Shown here in pieces: positions 20,858 to 31,200 of a stretch of 64,000 bases of DNA. Numbering within the stretch: the first letter of the stretch is position 1; every line of letters begins with the position of its first letter. The stretch is taken from assembly GCF_026262505.1 (NCBI RefSeq), contig NC_067203.1, positions 21,929,411-21,993,410 of the forward strand. The letters run 5' to 3'. The notes below the pieces were generated by a model. That model had not been told where the DNA came from. It did not search any database and saw only the letters and a list, made by a program, of their open reading frames with translations. The translations under genes were made by a program, and so were the position numbers. This stretch comes from Trichomonas vaginalis G3. Taxonomy: Eukaryota; Parabasalia; Trichomonadida; Trichomonadidae.

Positions 20858-23266
20858 TCATTGAACGCGAAACCATGCATAAACCGTAATATAAGGTGGC
20901 ATGTAATCTGTACCTCTTCCTGTCGTTTGTGTATATCCTGAAACATTATGTGAATGTGTACCCGAACCGTTTGAAGTATATCCTTCATTCCATCTGTTTT
21001 TATTACCATACCAATATTTACCCCTGCTAGCGTCTCTATCAGACCATCCATCAGGAAATCCATTATTTCCATCAGGATATTCAAACGAATTAGTATAAGT
21101 ATGACTATGCCAGCCCGAGTCTTGAGTGTTTAAATTAACGTAATGACTGTGAGCAGGTAAATTTTCGCCAGTAATCTTTTTACTTCCACCGGTTTGTTTT
21201 GAACTATTAGCACAATAGAGGAAACGATCGGTTATTTGTTGCCATGTACCGAAACCGAATACATCAGCTGGATTTGTTGAATTCATTGATGTATATATTG
21301 AACCAATGGGGTAAATCATCTCAAGAATTGTATTTAATCCATTATGAATATTGAATTTATTATATAATATTGAAATTGTGTAAGAAATTAAAATTGGTCT
21401 TGTCATCAATATTAACGTATTATTTTTGAAAATTGCTTTTCTAACATCTTGAAATTTTGTGATTTCAGACCAATTTCTTCCATCACTACTGATATTTAAT
21501 AAATCACCACATCCTAAAGCAATGAAATACCCATCAATATAAAATAAATTAGTAAATCTATAATTTCGAGTAAATTTTGGAGTGAATGAATAAACCAATT
21601 CCCAACTTGGTGTTTTCTCTGGATCCTGTGAAAAATCTTGTGATAAATAAATATGTCTGTTATAACTTACAGGATATGAATAGACCATACCACCTGAAAC
21701 AAGAACACAAACATTTGAAGCATAACATAAAGCTTCAATGTCTCCATCAGCTTGAAAAATTTGTTCAAAACGACCAAATGGTATTGAATATGATCTATAA
21801 ATTTTATCATTTTGTAGGATAAAATACATGTTGTTAATGTAATACCATTTACTTGTATAATCAATTTCCAAATCTGATGACATCATACTAAACATATAAT
21901 AATTTATCCCATCCTCACTAATGAAAATTTGATTGACTTCATAAATTAGTACCCATTTATTATTAACACATCTAATAGGATTATTTGGATATTTAAATTT
22001 AGCATCTTGATTTAAATTACATTTGAACCATTGGATACAATCGAATGAATAACAAGGGCAAAAATCATCTCCAACCGTTATCATTCCCATAAATTTACCG
22101 TTATTATATTCAACATATAAAATTCTTGGATTAATGATTGGCTTTCGTGTATCAGGATTCCAAACAGATGGAGTAAATGATTCATAGTTTTTAAAATCAT
22201 TTGTTTTAAAATAATAAAGCACCCCAGCTGTATAAAATAAATACATGGTCACTCCATCGAAACATAACCATTCAATAGATTGAAATGTTTTATCTGATGA
22301 TTTCATAAAATTTAAAAATGGTGGAGTAAAATAGACCTCTGATTGTTTTATTTCTTCATTAACAAATGATATATCAGCTTTCTTTGCTAACTCAGTATCA
22401 ATGAATGAAATAACTTTTTCCTTATCTGCTTTCTTCTCTAACTCATTGTTAACATATGTTTTATCTGCTTTCTTCTCTAACTCATCGTTAACATAAGTTT
22501 TATCTGATTTAAGGTCTAAACATCCTGAAACCTATTCTGTATCAGCTTTAACTTTAAAAGTCTCCAATGTCCATTCATGATACCCTTCAACCTTTTCTTT
22601 AATTTCATTATCTTTTTCATCAACATAAACCAAATTTGCCTTCTTATTTAATTCCTGGTCAACATAACTTTTAAATGCTTTTTGATTAATTACTCTTGAA
22701 TTTTCATTAACTCTGAAATTTAAATTATCATAATTACTTTTAACTGTTGCATTTGTTTGATTAATTCTGTTATTTAATTCATCGAATTGAACATGTGTAT
22801 GATCAACATCTGCTTTCTTATTTAACTCGGTATTTACATAAACTAAATCTGCTTTCTTATTTAACTCGGTATTAACGTATTCCTTATCTGCTTTCTTCAT
22901 TAACTCACTATCCACATATTCCTTATCCACCTTCTTCATTATGTCATTTAGGAAACCTTCTATGAATTCCTTATTTAAATTAAATCTTCCAATCTTCAAA
23001 ACTTTAGGAAATGCATTTAATGCGTAATATCTCTGTTCTTCTGGTGGAATTGATGTTATATCATCCGTTATTCCTTTAATTTTTGAATTCATAAATAAAA
23101 TTTCTTTTATATTTGATATCACTGCACCACCTTTGCAAACGAATTCGAAATGGTCATTTTTCAATACTATCTCCAAATCTCCATATTCCAACCTTTGCGT
23201 TTGTTCTGCCGTCTTTGAATTATATGCATATGTGGCGTATGTAATAAGTTGCTGTTGTTTAATCAT
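20858..23266 (-). pseudogene. P1 phage-type fibre protein, broken
   Basis: Order from the N-terminus: a 60-residue head ('ATYAYNSKTAEQTQRLEYGDL') also seen in the P2 fibre and probably the capsid anchor; a shaft of repeats around K-KAD-K-x-YVN-x-EL, typical of trimeric coiled-coil or tail-fibre shafts; a region with SxDGxxW-type boxes ('SEDGINYY', 'SSDGRNW') that suggests a beta-propeller; and a tip with 'YPIGSIYTSMNSTNP', 'FGTWQQITDRFLYC', 'GGSKKI' and three HxH motifs, ending 'DYMPPYITVYAWFRVQ'. The tip is of the bacteriophage short-tail-fibre/baseplate receptor-binding type. Likely role: cell-surface attachment of the virion. The locus is broken about once. Confidence 0.8.
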
Positions 23267-23362
23267 TTATTACGATTTAAAAATAAATATTTAATCCGTT
23301 ATCTCATCAGCTATTTTCTCTATTTGAAATTGCCATAATATTTCATTCATAAATTCTAAATC

Positions 23363-24031
23363 CTAATCAAATAGGTCAGTTATTCTAAATTTAATATTTG
23401 ATAAATCTTTTGAATGAAGAATAAATGAATTCCCGGATAATTGAAACGGATATGATAAAGAAAATGTGTTTAAGTTGATGGATAAAATGTTTTGTATTGA
23501 TGGGTAAGAGTTAGGGTCTAATGTTTGATGTGAAAATCGCATTGGGGTATTAACTTTATCACATTTGATTAAAATGAAATTAGAACCAGTGTCAGAATAC
23601 AAAACATCCCCAACATCTTTTTCAAAATTTAATATCCCCAACAATGAACGAAGATGAGGAGTACAAAATTTAATTTTCAGCGGAAATTTAATAAGGTTAT
23701 TTATTTCATCAAGTTCAAAAAGTTTATCAGGTTTTGATTTAAAATTTTCTTCATACCATACGATAAATGATTCATTTAAATAACTTAAAATCATGTTAAT
23801 ATCCCATTTCGCTATTACATTATTTATATACATATCATACGTTTTTTCAAGGTCTACGACCTCGCCGCTATGCGGCTCATGGTCATCTTTAATAAATGAT
23901 ATATAATCTGAAGGGTCTAAAAGAATGGGATTAAATTTACCACTCACAGAAACGAGAGTAACATTATAAATTCCGCTAACTGTTAAATTTAATTCACAAC
24001 TATTATTCGAAATAATATTGATAATTGACAT
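23363..24031 (-). CDS. P1 penton-like minor capsid candidate
   Basis: 222 residues, beta-strand-rich with no membrane segment. Begins 'MSIINIISNNSCELNLTVSG' and ends 'SNIKFRITDLFD'. The ending matches in style the P2 protein at 48181 ('LKDMQFRLVDFQGEPVEL'), a pattern of single-jelly-roll penton-like proteins in virus-like elements. A GC-rich paired mini-hairpin (23850-23876) is in frame. It lies between the fibre and a divergent small gene, which fits a vertex protein that holds the fibre. Assignment is inference from size, position and strand pattern. Confidence 0.5.
   Translation of the reverse strand: MSIINIISNNSCELNLTVSGIYNVTLVSVSGKFNPILLDPSDYISFIKDDHEPHSGEVVDLEKTYDMYINNVIAKWDINMILSYLNESFIVWYEENFKSKPDKLFELDEINNLIKFPLKIKFCTPHLRSLLGILNFEKDVGDVLYSDTGSNFILIKCDKVNTPMRFSHQTLDPNSYPSIQNILSINLNTFSLSYPFQLSGNSFILHSKDLSNIKFRITDLFD
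23850..23876. repeat. GC-rich paired mini-hairpin (P1, copy 4)
   Basis: AGGTC-tac-GACCT, one base, GCCGC-tat-GCGGC. In the penton-like gene at 23363, minus strand, coding for HSGEVVDLE. Confidence 0.8.
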
Positions 24032-24050
24032 TTTTATTACGATTAAAAAT

Positions 24051-24530
24051 ATGGTAAAGCGTTATTTTCCAGTGATAAATAAAACTAGAATAAGATTACC
24101 TCAAGAATTCATAAATTCAACGAATAAGAAATTCATTCATGTTATAAATTTTAGTGTTTTCAGAAAATATGAGTCAGTGTCATATTCATCAACAGGTTAT
24201 ATTTCACTTCATTCAAATTTAGTTCAATCAAACCCATATAATGACCATTTCATAAGATTTTCAGATGGTATTAAAAATGTAATTGATAGATTAAAATATG
24301 AACAGATTGACAATATCGAATTTTTGGAATTTTGGTTTAAATATCCCGATGGAAAAAAGATTGAAGTTAAAGATAAAGCTGATACTATAACAAAAACAAT
24401 TACAATGACCGATCCGGATAGTGGGAAACAAAAAGAAATAAAACAAACGATAGAAACTGGTGAAAGGTCAATTATTATTGATTATGATTCAAAGGATTAT
24501 TATTCGATAATGTTAATGCTTGAATATTAA
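24051..24530 (+). CDS. P1 hypothetical beta-rich protein
   Basis: 159 residues from the ATG at 24051; an earlier in-frame codon overlaps the divergent neighbour and lacks the usual context. 'KFIHVINFSVFRKYESVSYSSTG' and 'SIIIDYDSKDYYSIMLMLEY' suggest a compact strand-rich fold. Function unknown; embedded among virion genes. Confidence 0.5.
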   Translation: MVKRYFPVINKTRIRLPQEFINSTNKKFIHVINFSVFRKYESVSYSSTGYISLHSNLVQSNPYNDHFIRFSDGIKNVIDRLKYEQIDNIEFLEFWFKYPDGKKIEVKDKADTITKTITMTDPDSGKQKEIKQTIETGERSIIIDYDSKDYYSIMLMLEY

Positions 24531-25192
24531 ATAGCCTTAACAAAGAATTTTTCAAGTGATATTTTATATTCATCAACTATTTTATTATAAATATCATTAT
24601 ATGTTAAATGAAGTTCAGTTGTTGTTCCGTTCTTTGATATCTTAATTGTGCTAATATCCTTTATAGGATTTATTTTTGCAACTGTTCCGCAGCATGAAAC
24701 CTCATCATCTATGAAAAATTGAATCTTAACGTCTGAATCTTGAACATCACAAAGAATGGCGATAATGTGAATTAATGATTCATAAGGTAAAATAATTAAA
24801 CCGGATTGATCAATTAAATTTATTATTGAATCATAATTATAATTATTATATCACGGTAAATTTTCATTAATTCAGAATTAATGTCTATTTTATATGGGTT
24901 CTCGATGTTTGATGAAAGAGGGGGGGTATGTTGGATAAGTGGGAATTTCAACAGGTTCTTTACCGGGTTCAGATAAAATGATTGGGTCTCCATCTTCTTT
25001 ATTTTGCTCCTCCTCCTTTTTCGGTAAGTCACGAGTTAATAAATTTGGTTGAGTTGCTGACCTTGTTAATTCAGGGCTAACATTAACTTTAACATTTTGA
25101 ATAATTCGTGATTTATCATCATTTACGTTATAACCAACCGTAATCTCTGCTTTTGCGTTAGTGTTCTTTTGACTAGTGAAACGTCTTCTCAT
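24527..25192 (-). pseudogene. P1 hypothetical virion-region gene, broken
   Basis: Starts at 25192 after a P1-type T-rich context. The first 100 residues are Lys/Arg- and Pro-rich ('RRRFTSQKNTNAKAEITVG'). The later part is strand-rich and acidic. It converges with the gene at 24051. No family recognised. Broken, about one or two times. Confidence 0.45.
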
Positions 25193-25223
25193 TTATAATC
25201 GAATAAAAAAATATATTTAAACT

Positions 25224-26122
25224 TTATTTTGCTGGAAGTTTTGAATCTATTATTCCCTGTATTTGTTCTTGAAGTTGATTTTTAGCTGGTTCATTGTAAT
25301 TAATAGACCTAATATATTCATTAATTGCATTCTTATAATCATCTGATTTCTCAAATTTTCTTTTATCTGATTCCTTAACTAAATCATAAGTTAAACCTCG
25401 TTGCTGATATAATGGTTTCTTAATTAAATCTTTGAATGCTTGAGATAAAGCACCTGATGCAATTCTTGCTACTATAATTGGTTGGAATTGCTGTTTAAGT
25501 TCATCTTTAACATTTGCGAAAACTGGATCGAATAAAGCAACTTTAAAGAATTTCTTAGCTGAAATTTCAGGTCTAATATTTGCATATTGACCATCAAACT
25601 GTTAGAATATTGTGGTAATCCATCCGGTCCCTCTTCAATAGCATTTAATTCTTCATTGAAATAAGAATATGGATTATAACGGTATGAATTAATTGGACCA
25701 TTTCACCTTCTCCAATGTATTGTTTAACAGCTTTTCCATTTTCATCAAATTGCATAGGATAACGTTCATTATATGCTTTACGTTTAGGATAATCAGTTAT
25801 AGTTAATTTATAACCATTTATTTACTTTAATATTACCTTGACCATCAGTAACGAAAACTTCATTTATACCATCAGGTTTTCCATTTGGACCCGTAATGTC
25901 TGCTTCGTGTGCTTCCCAATTTGGACCTTGACGTTTGGCATATGCTTGAGCTTCTGGTAATGTTAAAACGTTTCTCATTTGTTTAACATCTTTTTGAAGA
26001 CCAGCAACAATATGAACTAATTCTTTCATTCCATCAGGAACTTTCATAGTTCTATTATATGCACCCTTTTTGTTTGTTCCTTGTTTTAATGGAACCTGTA
26101 GAAGATTTGCTATTTCTGTCAT
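25224..26122 (-). pseudogene. P1 putative virion structural protein, broken
   Basis: The N-terminal part has helices followed by '[20 protein letters not shown]' and '[19 protein letters not shown]'. The C-terminal part is helical and charged. The conserved-looking N-P-D-G core with a 'YPKRKAYNERYP' motif looks structural rather than enzymatic. Located between the penton-like and ATPase genes, consistent with a minor capsid or scaffold. Broken, a few times. Confidence 0.45.
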
Positions 26123-26162
26123 GTTTAATTATAAATAAAAAATAAAAATTAATTATAAAAAG

Positions 26163-26991
26163 TTAATCAAATTTAACACCTCCTTTATTTAAATCAACTA
26201 TTATTTTTCCATGTTCACCTAATTGCTGATATTGTGTGTAAAGTTCATTAATGCTCATTGGTAAATTCACTTGATAAAGCATAACGTTCAACTGTTGACG
26301 ACTAAACCCACTGAAAATGAAAAGGGTTGATAGATTTGATTTAATGTTTGTGCTTAATGCTTTGAAGTATTGAACAGCCATAAGAAGAATGAACACTGAA
26401 TGTGTCGACATTGAGTTAATAACTGATTAAAATATGATTTCTCATTTGTTATTAGTTTTGATTTCACTGCATCATCTAGAAAAATGAGTGAATGCAAAAA
26501 TTCTCTATCAAAATTTGAAATAGAAAGTGTTTCAAATAATTCATCCCGTTGTTTATCAATAATTTTATCCTCTAATCCTTGCTTCTTGATTGTATTATAT
26601 AATTCTTTATACATTAAAAAGTTTTTTAAATAATCTTCTGCTTCTTCTTGTGATAAATAAATAATTGGAATTTTGATTAAATGCTTTAAAGATTCAAATG
26701 TATCATCTGAAGGTGAACCTGAACGGTTGATATAAATTAACACATGTGAATAGGGGGAAGTGTTAGCAATAATGATAATTTGTTTTAATATCGTTAATGT
26801 TTTACCTTTATTTGTTTACCAATTGCTGCAGTGATTGAATTTAAGTAACATTCAGAATATGGAATTTTCATTAATTTTTCCTTAGATAGAGCATTTCTAT
26901 TATCACTCAATGCTTCATTAATCATATCATCTATGTATGTATTATATACTCCTGCTAATTCTTCATAAGGAGTGTATGAATTTAAATCCAT
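26163..26991 (-). pseudogene. P1 genome-packaging ATPase (FtsK/HerA type), broken
   Basis: A helical N-terminus is followed by 'PIIYLSQEEAEDYLKNFL', then 'HSLIFLDDAVKSKL' (Walker-B-like hydrophobic strand ending in Asp-Asp), then 'LLTQCRHIQCS' and 'TLFIFSGFSRQQLNVMLYQ'. This is the order of the A32-like packaging ATPases of Polintons, and matches the intact P2 protein at 46058 ('LLVCDDF', 'FVIFQGFSRYDIELIWKQ'). It would pump DNA into capsids. Fossil with about two or three breaks. Lies directly after the capsid gene on the same strand. Confidence 0.72.
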
Positions 26992-27015
26992 TTAATCAAA
27001 AATAAATTTATAATT

Positions 27016-28656
27016 TTAAACATTTCTATTCATCAATATTTCATCATATGAACTTCTATACTGTGGTGGTGTACCTGTTGGATGATATTTCAAACCTTCA
27101 TCCGGTGTCCATGTCCAATATGTAGTCCTAGTAAACCAAACCTGAGGAGGATTTGTCACCTTTGAACAGTAAGTGTCATTTTCACCCTGAATGATTGGAT
27201 AAGCTTTCACTTGTACTGTAACTTGTGAGTTGAAAGTTTCTAATCCATCAAAGAATATACCCGCTCCATCACGTTGAACTGGAATAGTGCATAAGAATGA
27301 AGTTTGGTCTTTCCATGTTCTAGCTAATGGCGTGCCATCATCTGCATTCAGTGGTCTAGTTAATGAGTCCTCGTATTCTTCTGTGCATTCATTCACTCCA
27401 TCTAAATCAGAAGCTTGAAGCATACGTGTAAAGAATATGTCACCCACTGTGGTCATCGCTTGATCGGGGAAGTTTCTGGAATCTATAGTGACCTGAAGAC
27501 CTCGAAGCATTGGATTTTCTAAAACCGTTCTTTGCATTGCATTCTTCGGAAATGCTAACACAACATCTGTAACATTATGAAGAGCGTATGAGAAATCTGA
27601 GCTAATACCTTCAGGAGTGATGCAACCTCCATTTAGTGAACGAACGTCAATATGTTGAGCTGGAATCATGAATGGATCTTCCTTACTGAATAAACGTGGT
27701 ATTGCTTTAACTGATTCTTCAATTAAACCGTATCCTGGTGTAATGCATTTATCCTCTAAAACTTCCATCTTTGTGCATGAAATAATAACGTCATCAACTG
27801 TTGCGTCAGCAGATGTAGCGGCTAAGCTTGTAATTAATTTGGCAGGAAGTCCGATTTGTTGGAATTTGCGATCATATTTATAAACATGATTCATAATCTT
27901 TTCATAATTTTCATCAGTTATCTTTTCATAAACGTAATTTTGTAAATCAGCAACTCTTAACGGGTCAACCTGACAAAATACTAAAGTATCCCTGAAAACA
28001 TAATATTTAAGAATGATATCACCAAATGATTTAGGATAATCATCGAACGCCTGAAATGCTAACAAATCATTTACCGGAATAATCATATCAAAAGTGACAT
28101 CAACTTCTTCATTTGCTTTCTTGAAAACTTCTGAAGGGTCAATATATTTACCACATACTGAGTTATCATATTTTTGAACATTATTATATAACGAATGAAC
28201 AAACTTTTTAACTTTCCTTTCTGATTTTGGTTTATATGTTGCAAATGCGAAAGATTCACGGGCGCAATCCATCTGAAGATAACCGGCATCACCTCTTTCG
28301 GTTTCTACTTCTAATTGTTTAAAGCTTTGATTTGATGATTTGTAACCAACGAATAAACGCATGCATTTAAAAGCGGCATCACATGTGAAAGCTTTATTTG
28401 AAACTAGAGTTGCTTTAACTTTGCGTTTAATATATGTGTCACCTAATTGGTTCACATCATGAGCCGGATTTGTAATTCTTAAATGAGTTTGTTTATCATC
28501 AAAATATGGAGCATCAGAGTCATAGCATGAACTTTCAAGTTCTCTATAATATCTTCTACCGTCATTCTTTGCGAATATTTCATTTATCTTTTCGAATGAA
28601 TGAAACACATTTCCATTAATCGGTTTAGTGTTTGGCACCAAATAGTTAGTCGTCAT
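27016..28656 (-). CDS. P1 major capsid protein (double jelly-roll)
   Basis: 546 residues and strand-rich throughout. Features that fit a Polinton double-jelly-roll capsid protein: size, position beside the packaging ATPase, an aromatic and Asp-rich N-terminal region ('FHSFEKINEIFAKNDGRRYY'), a central 'RLFSKEDPFMIPAQHIDVRSLNGGC', and a C-terminal barrel with 'VQVKAYPIIQGENDTY'. The start at 28656 has a TTTATTAATAAATGA-type context. The P2 counterpart is at 62095; the two are hard to align by eye, so the lineages are far apart. The frame is open throughout. The family call rests on size, context and fold pattern. Confidence 0.75.
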   Translation of the reverse strand: MTTNYLVPNTKPINGNVFHSFEKINEIFAKNDGRRYYRELESSCYDSDAPYFDDKQTHLRITNPAHDVNQLGDTYIKRKVKATLVSNKAFTCDAAFKCMRLFVGYKSSNQSFKQLEVETERGDAGYLQMDCARESFAFATYKPKSERKVKKFVHSLYNNVQKYDNSVCGKYIDPSEVFKKANEEVDVTFDMIIPVNDLLAFQAFDDYPKSFGDIILKYYVFRDTLVFCQVDPLRVADLQNYVYEKITDENYEKIMNHVYKYDRKFQQIGLPAKLITSLAATSADATVDDVIISCTKMEVLEDKCITPGYGLIEESVKAIPRLFSKEDPFMIPAQHIDVRSLNGGCITPEGISSDFSYALHNVTDVVLAFPKNAMQRTVLENPMLRGLQVTIDSRNFPDQAMTTVGDIFFTRMLQASDLDGVNECTEEYEDSLTRPLNADDGTPLARTWKDQTSFLCTIPVQRDGAGIFFDGLETFNSQVTVQVKAYPIIQGENDTYCSKVTNPPQVWFTRTTYWTWTPDEGLKYHPTGTPPQYRSSYDEILMNRNV

Positions 28657-28725
28657 TTATTAATAAATAAAAAATCAAAATTAAAAGATGAAAATGAATT
28701 TTTAATTTTAATGAAATAATCAACT

Positions 28726-28946
28726 ATGGCTGCAGGTATATTTAAGAAACTGTGGGATAAAGTAAAAAGAGGAGCGAGTAAAGTTTGGGAAACATTGAAG
28801 AAGGGGCAAATTGGATATTTAAGAATAAAGAAGCAATTAGTGACGTTGCTGAATCAATAACACCAAAAGCTGCCCCAATAAGAGAAGTTTTAAATAAAGG
28901 AGAAAAAGTTTATCAAAGACTCAACCGATACTATAAAAATAATTAA
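28726..28946 (+). pseudogene. P1 second pVI-like amphipathic peptide gene, looks broken
   Basis: Begins 'MAAGIFKKLWDKVKRGASKV', very like the start of the neighbouring minus-strand peptide (MAAGFFKKLWDGIKK). The shared motif is a cationic amphipathic helix of the kind that disrupts membranes in adenovirus protein VI. The remainder is degraded. Confidence 0.5.
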
Positions 28947-28984
28947 GCCGCAAAAGATGATATAGGATTCATATTATTTTTCCA

Positions 28985-29221
28985 CTATCTACCTCCTATT
29001 TTATTAAGTATTCCTTCAGCTATTCCACCAACTGCGTTACCTGCTTGTGCTCCCATCGCCGGATTACCTGCTTTAGTACCTAATACTCCACCTATGATAG
29101 TTCCTGCCGTTTTCGCTACTGGTGCCAAAAAGTTTGCAATGGGTTTAATAATCTTTTTATGAACCCAACCCGCAGCTTTCTTAATTCCATCCCATAATTT
29201 TTTAAAGAATCCTGCCGCCAT
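28985..29221 (-). CDS. P1 pVI-like membrane-active peptide
   Basis: 78 residues from the ATG at 29221; a longer frame exists upstream, but this start is shared with the sister peptide at 28726. 'MAAGFFKKLWDGIKKAAGWV' is a cationic amphipathic helix. After it come 'FLAPVAKTAGTIIGG' and a Gly/Ala-rich tail. In adenoviruses and Polinton-type elements a similar short protein lyses endosomal membranes during entry. By analogy, this is an entry protein; inference only. Confidence 0.55.
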   Translation of the reverse strand: MAAGFFKKLWDGIKKAAGWVHKKIIKPIANFLAPVAKTAGTIIGGVLGTKAGNPAMGAQAGNAVGGIAEGILNKIGGR

Positions 29222-29288
29222 TTCTGATTTAATATTAATTAAAAAAATATATTTCATCACTTATATTCTAATTTTTATTTAATGATAA

Positions 29289-29657
29289 ATGAAACCGATT
29301 TTAAAAATAAATGAAACAGAGGAGGAAGAAATAAATGAAAGTGAAAATGTTCAACAAAAAATAAACGTTGTTAAACCAATTACTGAAATAAAAATTTTTT
29401 CATCTGTTGAAGAATTTAATGACTATTATGCTAATAATAAAAAATTATTTGAAGAATTGACAACGTGTAAATTGAATAAAATGTTTAAAGTTGATGGATT
29501 CAAAATTTCAAAAATAAAAGGAGTGGTTAGTTTGAAATCTATTCCTCAATCAAGAATCACCTCATTAATGAAAATAGATGATTTAACAAAAAGAATAGAA
29601 GAGATTGAAGAAAGAATGAATCAAATAATTGATTTCATAAATTCAAATAATCATTAG
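29289..29657 (+). CDS. P1 hypothetical coiled-coil protein
   Basis: 122 residues. An acidic N-terminus ('NETEEEEINESENVQQ') is followed by a mixed middle ('SSVEEFNDYYANNKKLFEEL') and a C-terminal coiled coil ('DDLTKRIEEIEERMNQIIDF'). Converges with the gene at 29662. Function unknown. Confidence 0.5.
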   Translation: MKPILKINETEEEEINESENVQQKINVVKPITEIKIFSSVEEFNDYYANNKKLFEELTTCKLNKMFKVDGFKISKIKGVVSLKSIPQSRITSLMKIDDLTKRIEEIEERMNQIIDFINSNNH

Positions 29658-29661
29658 TTTC

Positions 29662-30135
29662 TTAAAGTTCAATGTTGAACTCATCAAATTCTTCTTCATC
29701 ATTACCATTACCTTTAGCGAGTTTATTTACTCTTTCAACTTTATCTTTTGATAGTCTTTCGTTTAATTTTTTCTGAAGTTTTTCGTTACCAAGTTCTAAA
29801 ATTTTACATGGATGATATTTAAACCCGTTAAATTCTTTTTCCTCAGTTTTAATCATTAATCTACAAAGAACTTTAGTGAGGTGGTTTTGTTGTTTAAACC
29901 ATTTATCCTTAATATTTGTTATAAATTCAATATCCGGAATTAATTCCCAAATTTTTGAATTTTCGATTAATTTACCATCAAATGCAAAAGCAATAGGTTT
30001 AATATTAAACTTACCTTTATAAAATAAACTTTGTACGCAATCATCAAAATAAACGTCTACTTGTTTAACCTGGGTGAGAATTGGTGAAAGTTTATCCATT
30101 AATTGATTCACAGTCACGAATTTTGATTCACTCAT
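29662..30135 (-). CDS. P1 conserved 157-residue protein
   Basis: 157 residues, the same length as the P2 protein at 56055. The pattern is also similar: an opening 'VNQLMDKLSPI', then a strand 'VDVYFDDCVQSLFYKGKF', then 'IKPIAFAFDGKLI', matching P2 'VNVIFNKKFVKESKFG', 'VRPLAIVIDRKRY'. The C-terminus is acidic. This looks like a gene kept in both lineages; role unknown. The start follows a TTCGTAAGAAATG context. Confidence 0.55.
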   Translation of the reverse strand: MSESKFVTVNQLMDKLSPILTQVKQVDVYFDDCVQSLFYKGKFNIKPIAFAFDGKLIENSKIWELIPDIEFITNIKDKWFKQQNHLTKVLCRLMIKTEEKEFNGFKYHPCKILELGNEKLQKKLNERLSKDKVERVNKLAKGNGNDEEEFDEFNIEL

Positions 30136-30232
30136 TTCTTACGAATTTAAAAAAATAAATTATTCAAAAATGTAAGACATGAATTTTTAAAGTTTATTTT
30201 TTATTCATGAAAATAATTATTTCTAATTTCTT

Positions 30233-30791
30233 TTACTCTCTCGTACATACTAGATTTGAAGAATTCGGAACTTTACCATAATCTCCTAAATGTTTTCTTA
30301 TCCCTAACGTGTGCCAGTTATTATATGAAACTGAATAAACTTTATCTTTATCTTTACACCTTTCATCACTTCCAATATATTTATATCTCAGTTTTGATTT
30401 AGCATTTTCATATTCATTAGCGTTTAATAATTCACAGTCTTCCTTTTTAAATTGATGTTTAAGATATTCAGGATTTAATACTCTACGTTTATATGCTCCT
30501 AACTTAGTTCTAAAGGTTTTTCTACAAAATTTAGGAATTCCATCCTCTTTAATGTCATCAATGATTTCCATTTCATTATTTTCAATTTCTTCTTCTCGTT
30601 TATGAGGTCTTTGATTATGACTCCATTGATTCCATGAAATTAAATATTCTTTATCATTATATTTATACCTCATTAGCTTATTTTGGCTTTCATATTCATT
30701 TAATTAATTCACAATCTTCATTTTTAAATTGAAGTTTAACCCATTCAGGATTTAAACAATGTTTAATTAATCGCGGAATATCTGACATCAT
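30233..30791 (-). pseudogene. P1 TIR-borne gene, right copy (two repeat domains), broken
   Basis: The copy starts within the right TIR at 30791 and continues past its inner edge. It carries two units of the motif LNPE(Y/W)xxxQFKxEDCELLN, (L/M)RYKY, YxxSxNxW and R(x)HK, joined by a basic linker ('CRKTFRTKLGAYKRRVLNPE'). This makes the right copy longer than the left. It looks broken about once. See the left copy for domain discussion. Confidence 0.55.
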
Positions 30792-31047
30792 ATATATATA
30801 GCTTCTTTTATAAAAGATAAAAAAATAAATTATTTTAAAATTAATGTTAATTTTTAAAAAGTGTTTAGTAGTATATAATATTTATTACTAATTTATTTAA
30901 TAATGTCGCGCTTTCTTACGAATTCATGACTTAAAAAACGTAAGAAAAAATTTTTATATCATCTATATATAGAAGATGTGAAAATATACCTTCATCTATA
31001 TATAGACGTAACAAAAAAAGTCACTAAACCCTTCAACATATACTACT
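30535..31047 (-). repeat. P1 right terminal inverted repeat
   Basis: Reverse complement of 11518-12027, ending ...CATATACTACT. Differences from the left copy are a few short indels, for example in the AT-rich stretch near 30860-30880. Confidence 0.93.
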
Positions 31048-31053
31048 TGCCTG
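31048..31053 (+). repeat. Target-site duplication of P1, right (TGCCTG)
   Basis: Identical to 11512-11517 and directly adjacent to the terminal ACT. Confidence 0.95.
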
Positions 31054-31200
31054 AAATTCTTTGATGAAAAAATCAAAAAGAAGACAATCAGATGTGCAAT
31101 CACAAACAATCAGTAATTCTTAGCTTACATAATACATTGTTTTATCAAAAATGTATCTCTGCTTAAAAGAATATTTGAAAAGGTCTGTTTGATGTGATGA

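Larger units (their letters stand above)
11518..31047 (+). mobile_element. Polinton/Maverick P1, complete ends
   Basis: 19,530 bp bounded by inverted repeats of about 510 bp, with ends 5'-AGTAGTATATG and CATATACTACT-3' and a perfect TGCCTG duplication. Contents in order: TIR gene, two small conserved genes, pPolB, Q/P-rich protein, integrase, small basic proteins, a nested DNA transposon, then mostly minus-strand virion genes (fibre, penton-like, ATPase, major capsid), pVI-like peptides, two small genes and the second TIR gene. It is intergenic between a surface-protein gene and a SAP gene. The TIRs differ at only a handful of positions and the duplication is perfect, so insertion seems fairly recent. 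It is a fossil: about ten breaks are spread over several genes. I did not recognise an adenain-type protease. Confidence 0.95.
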
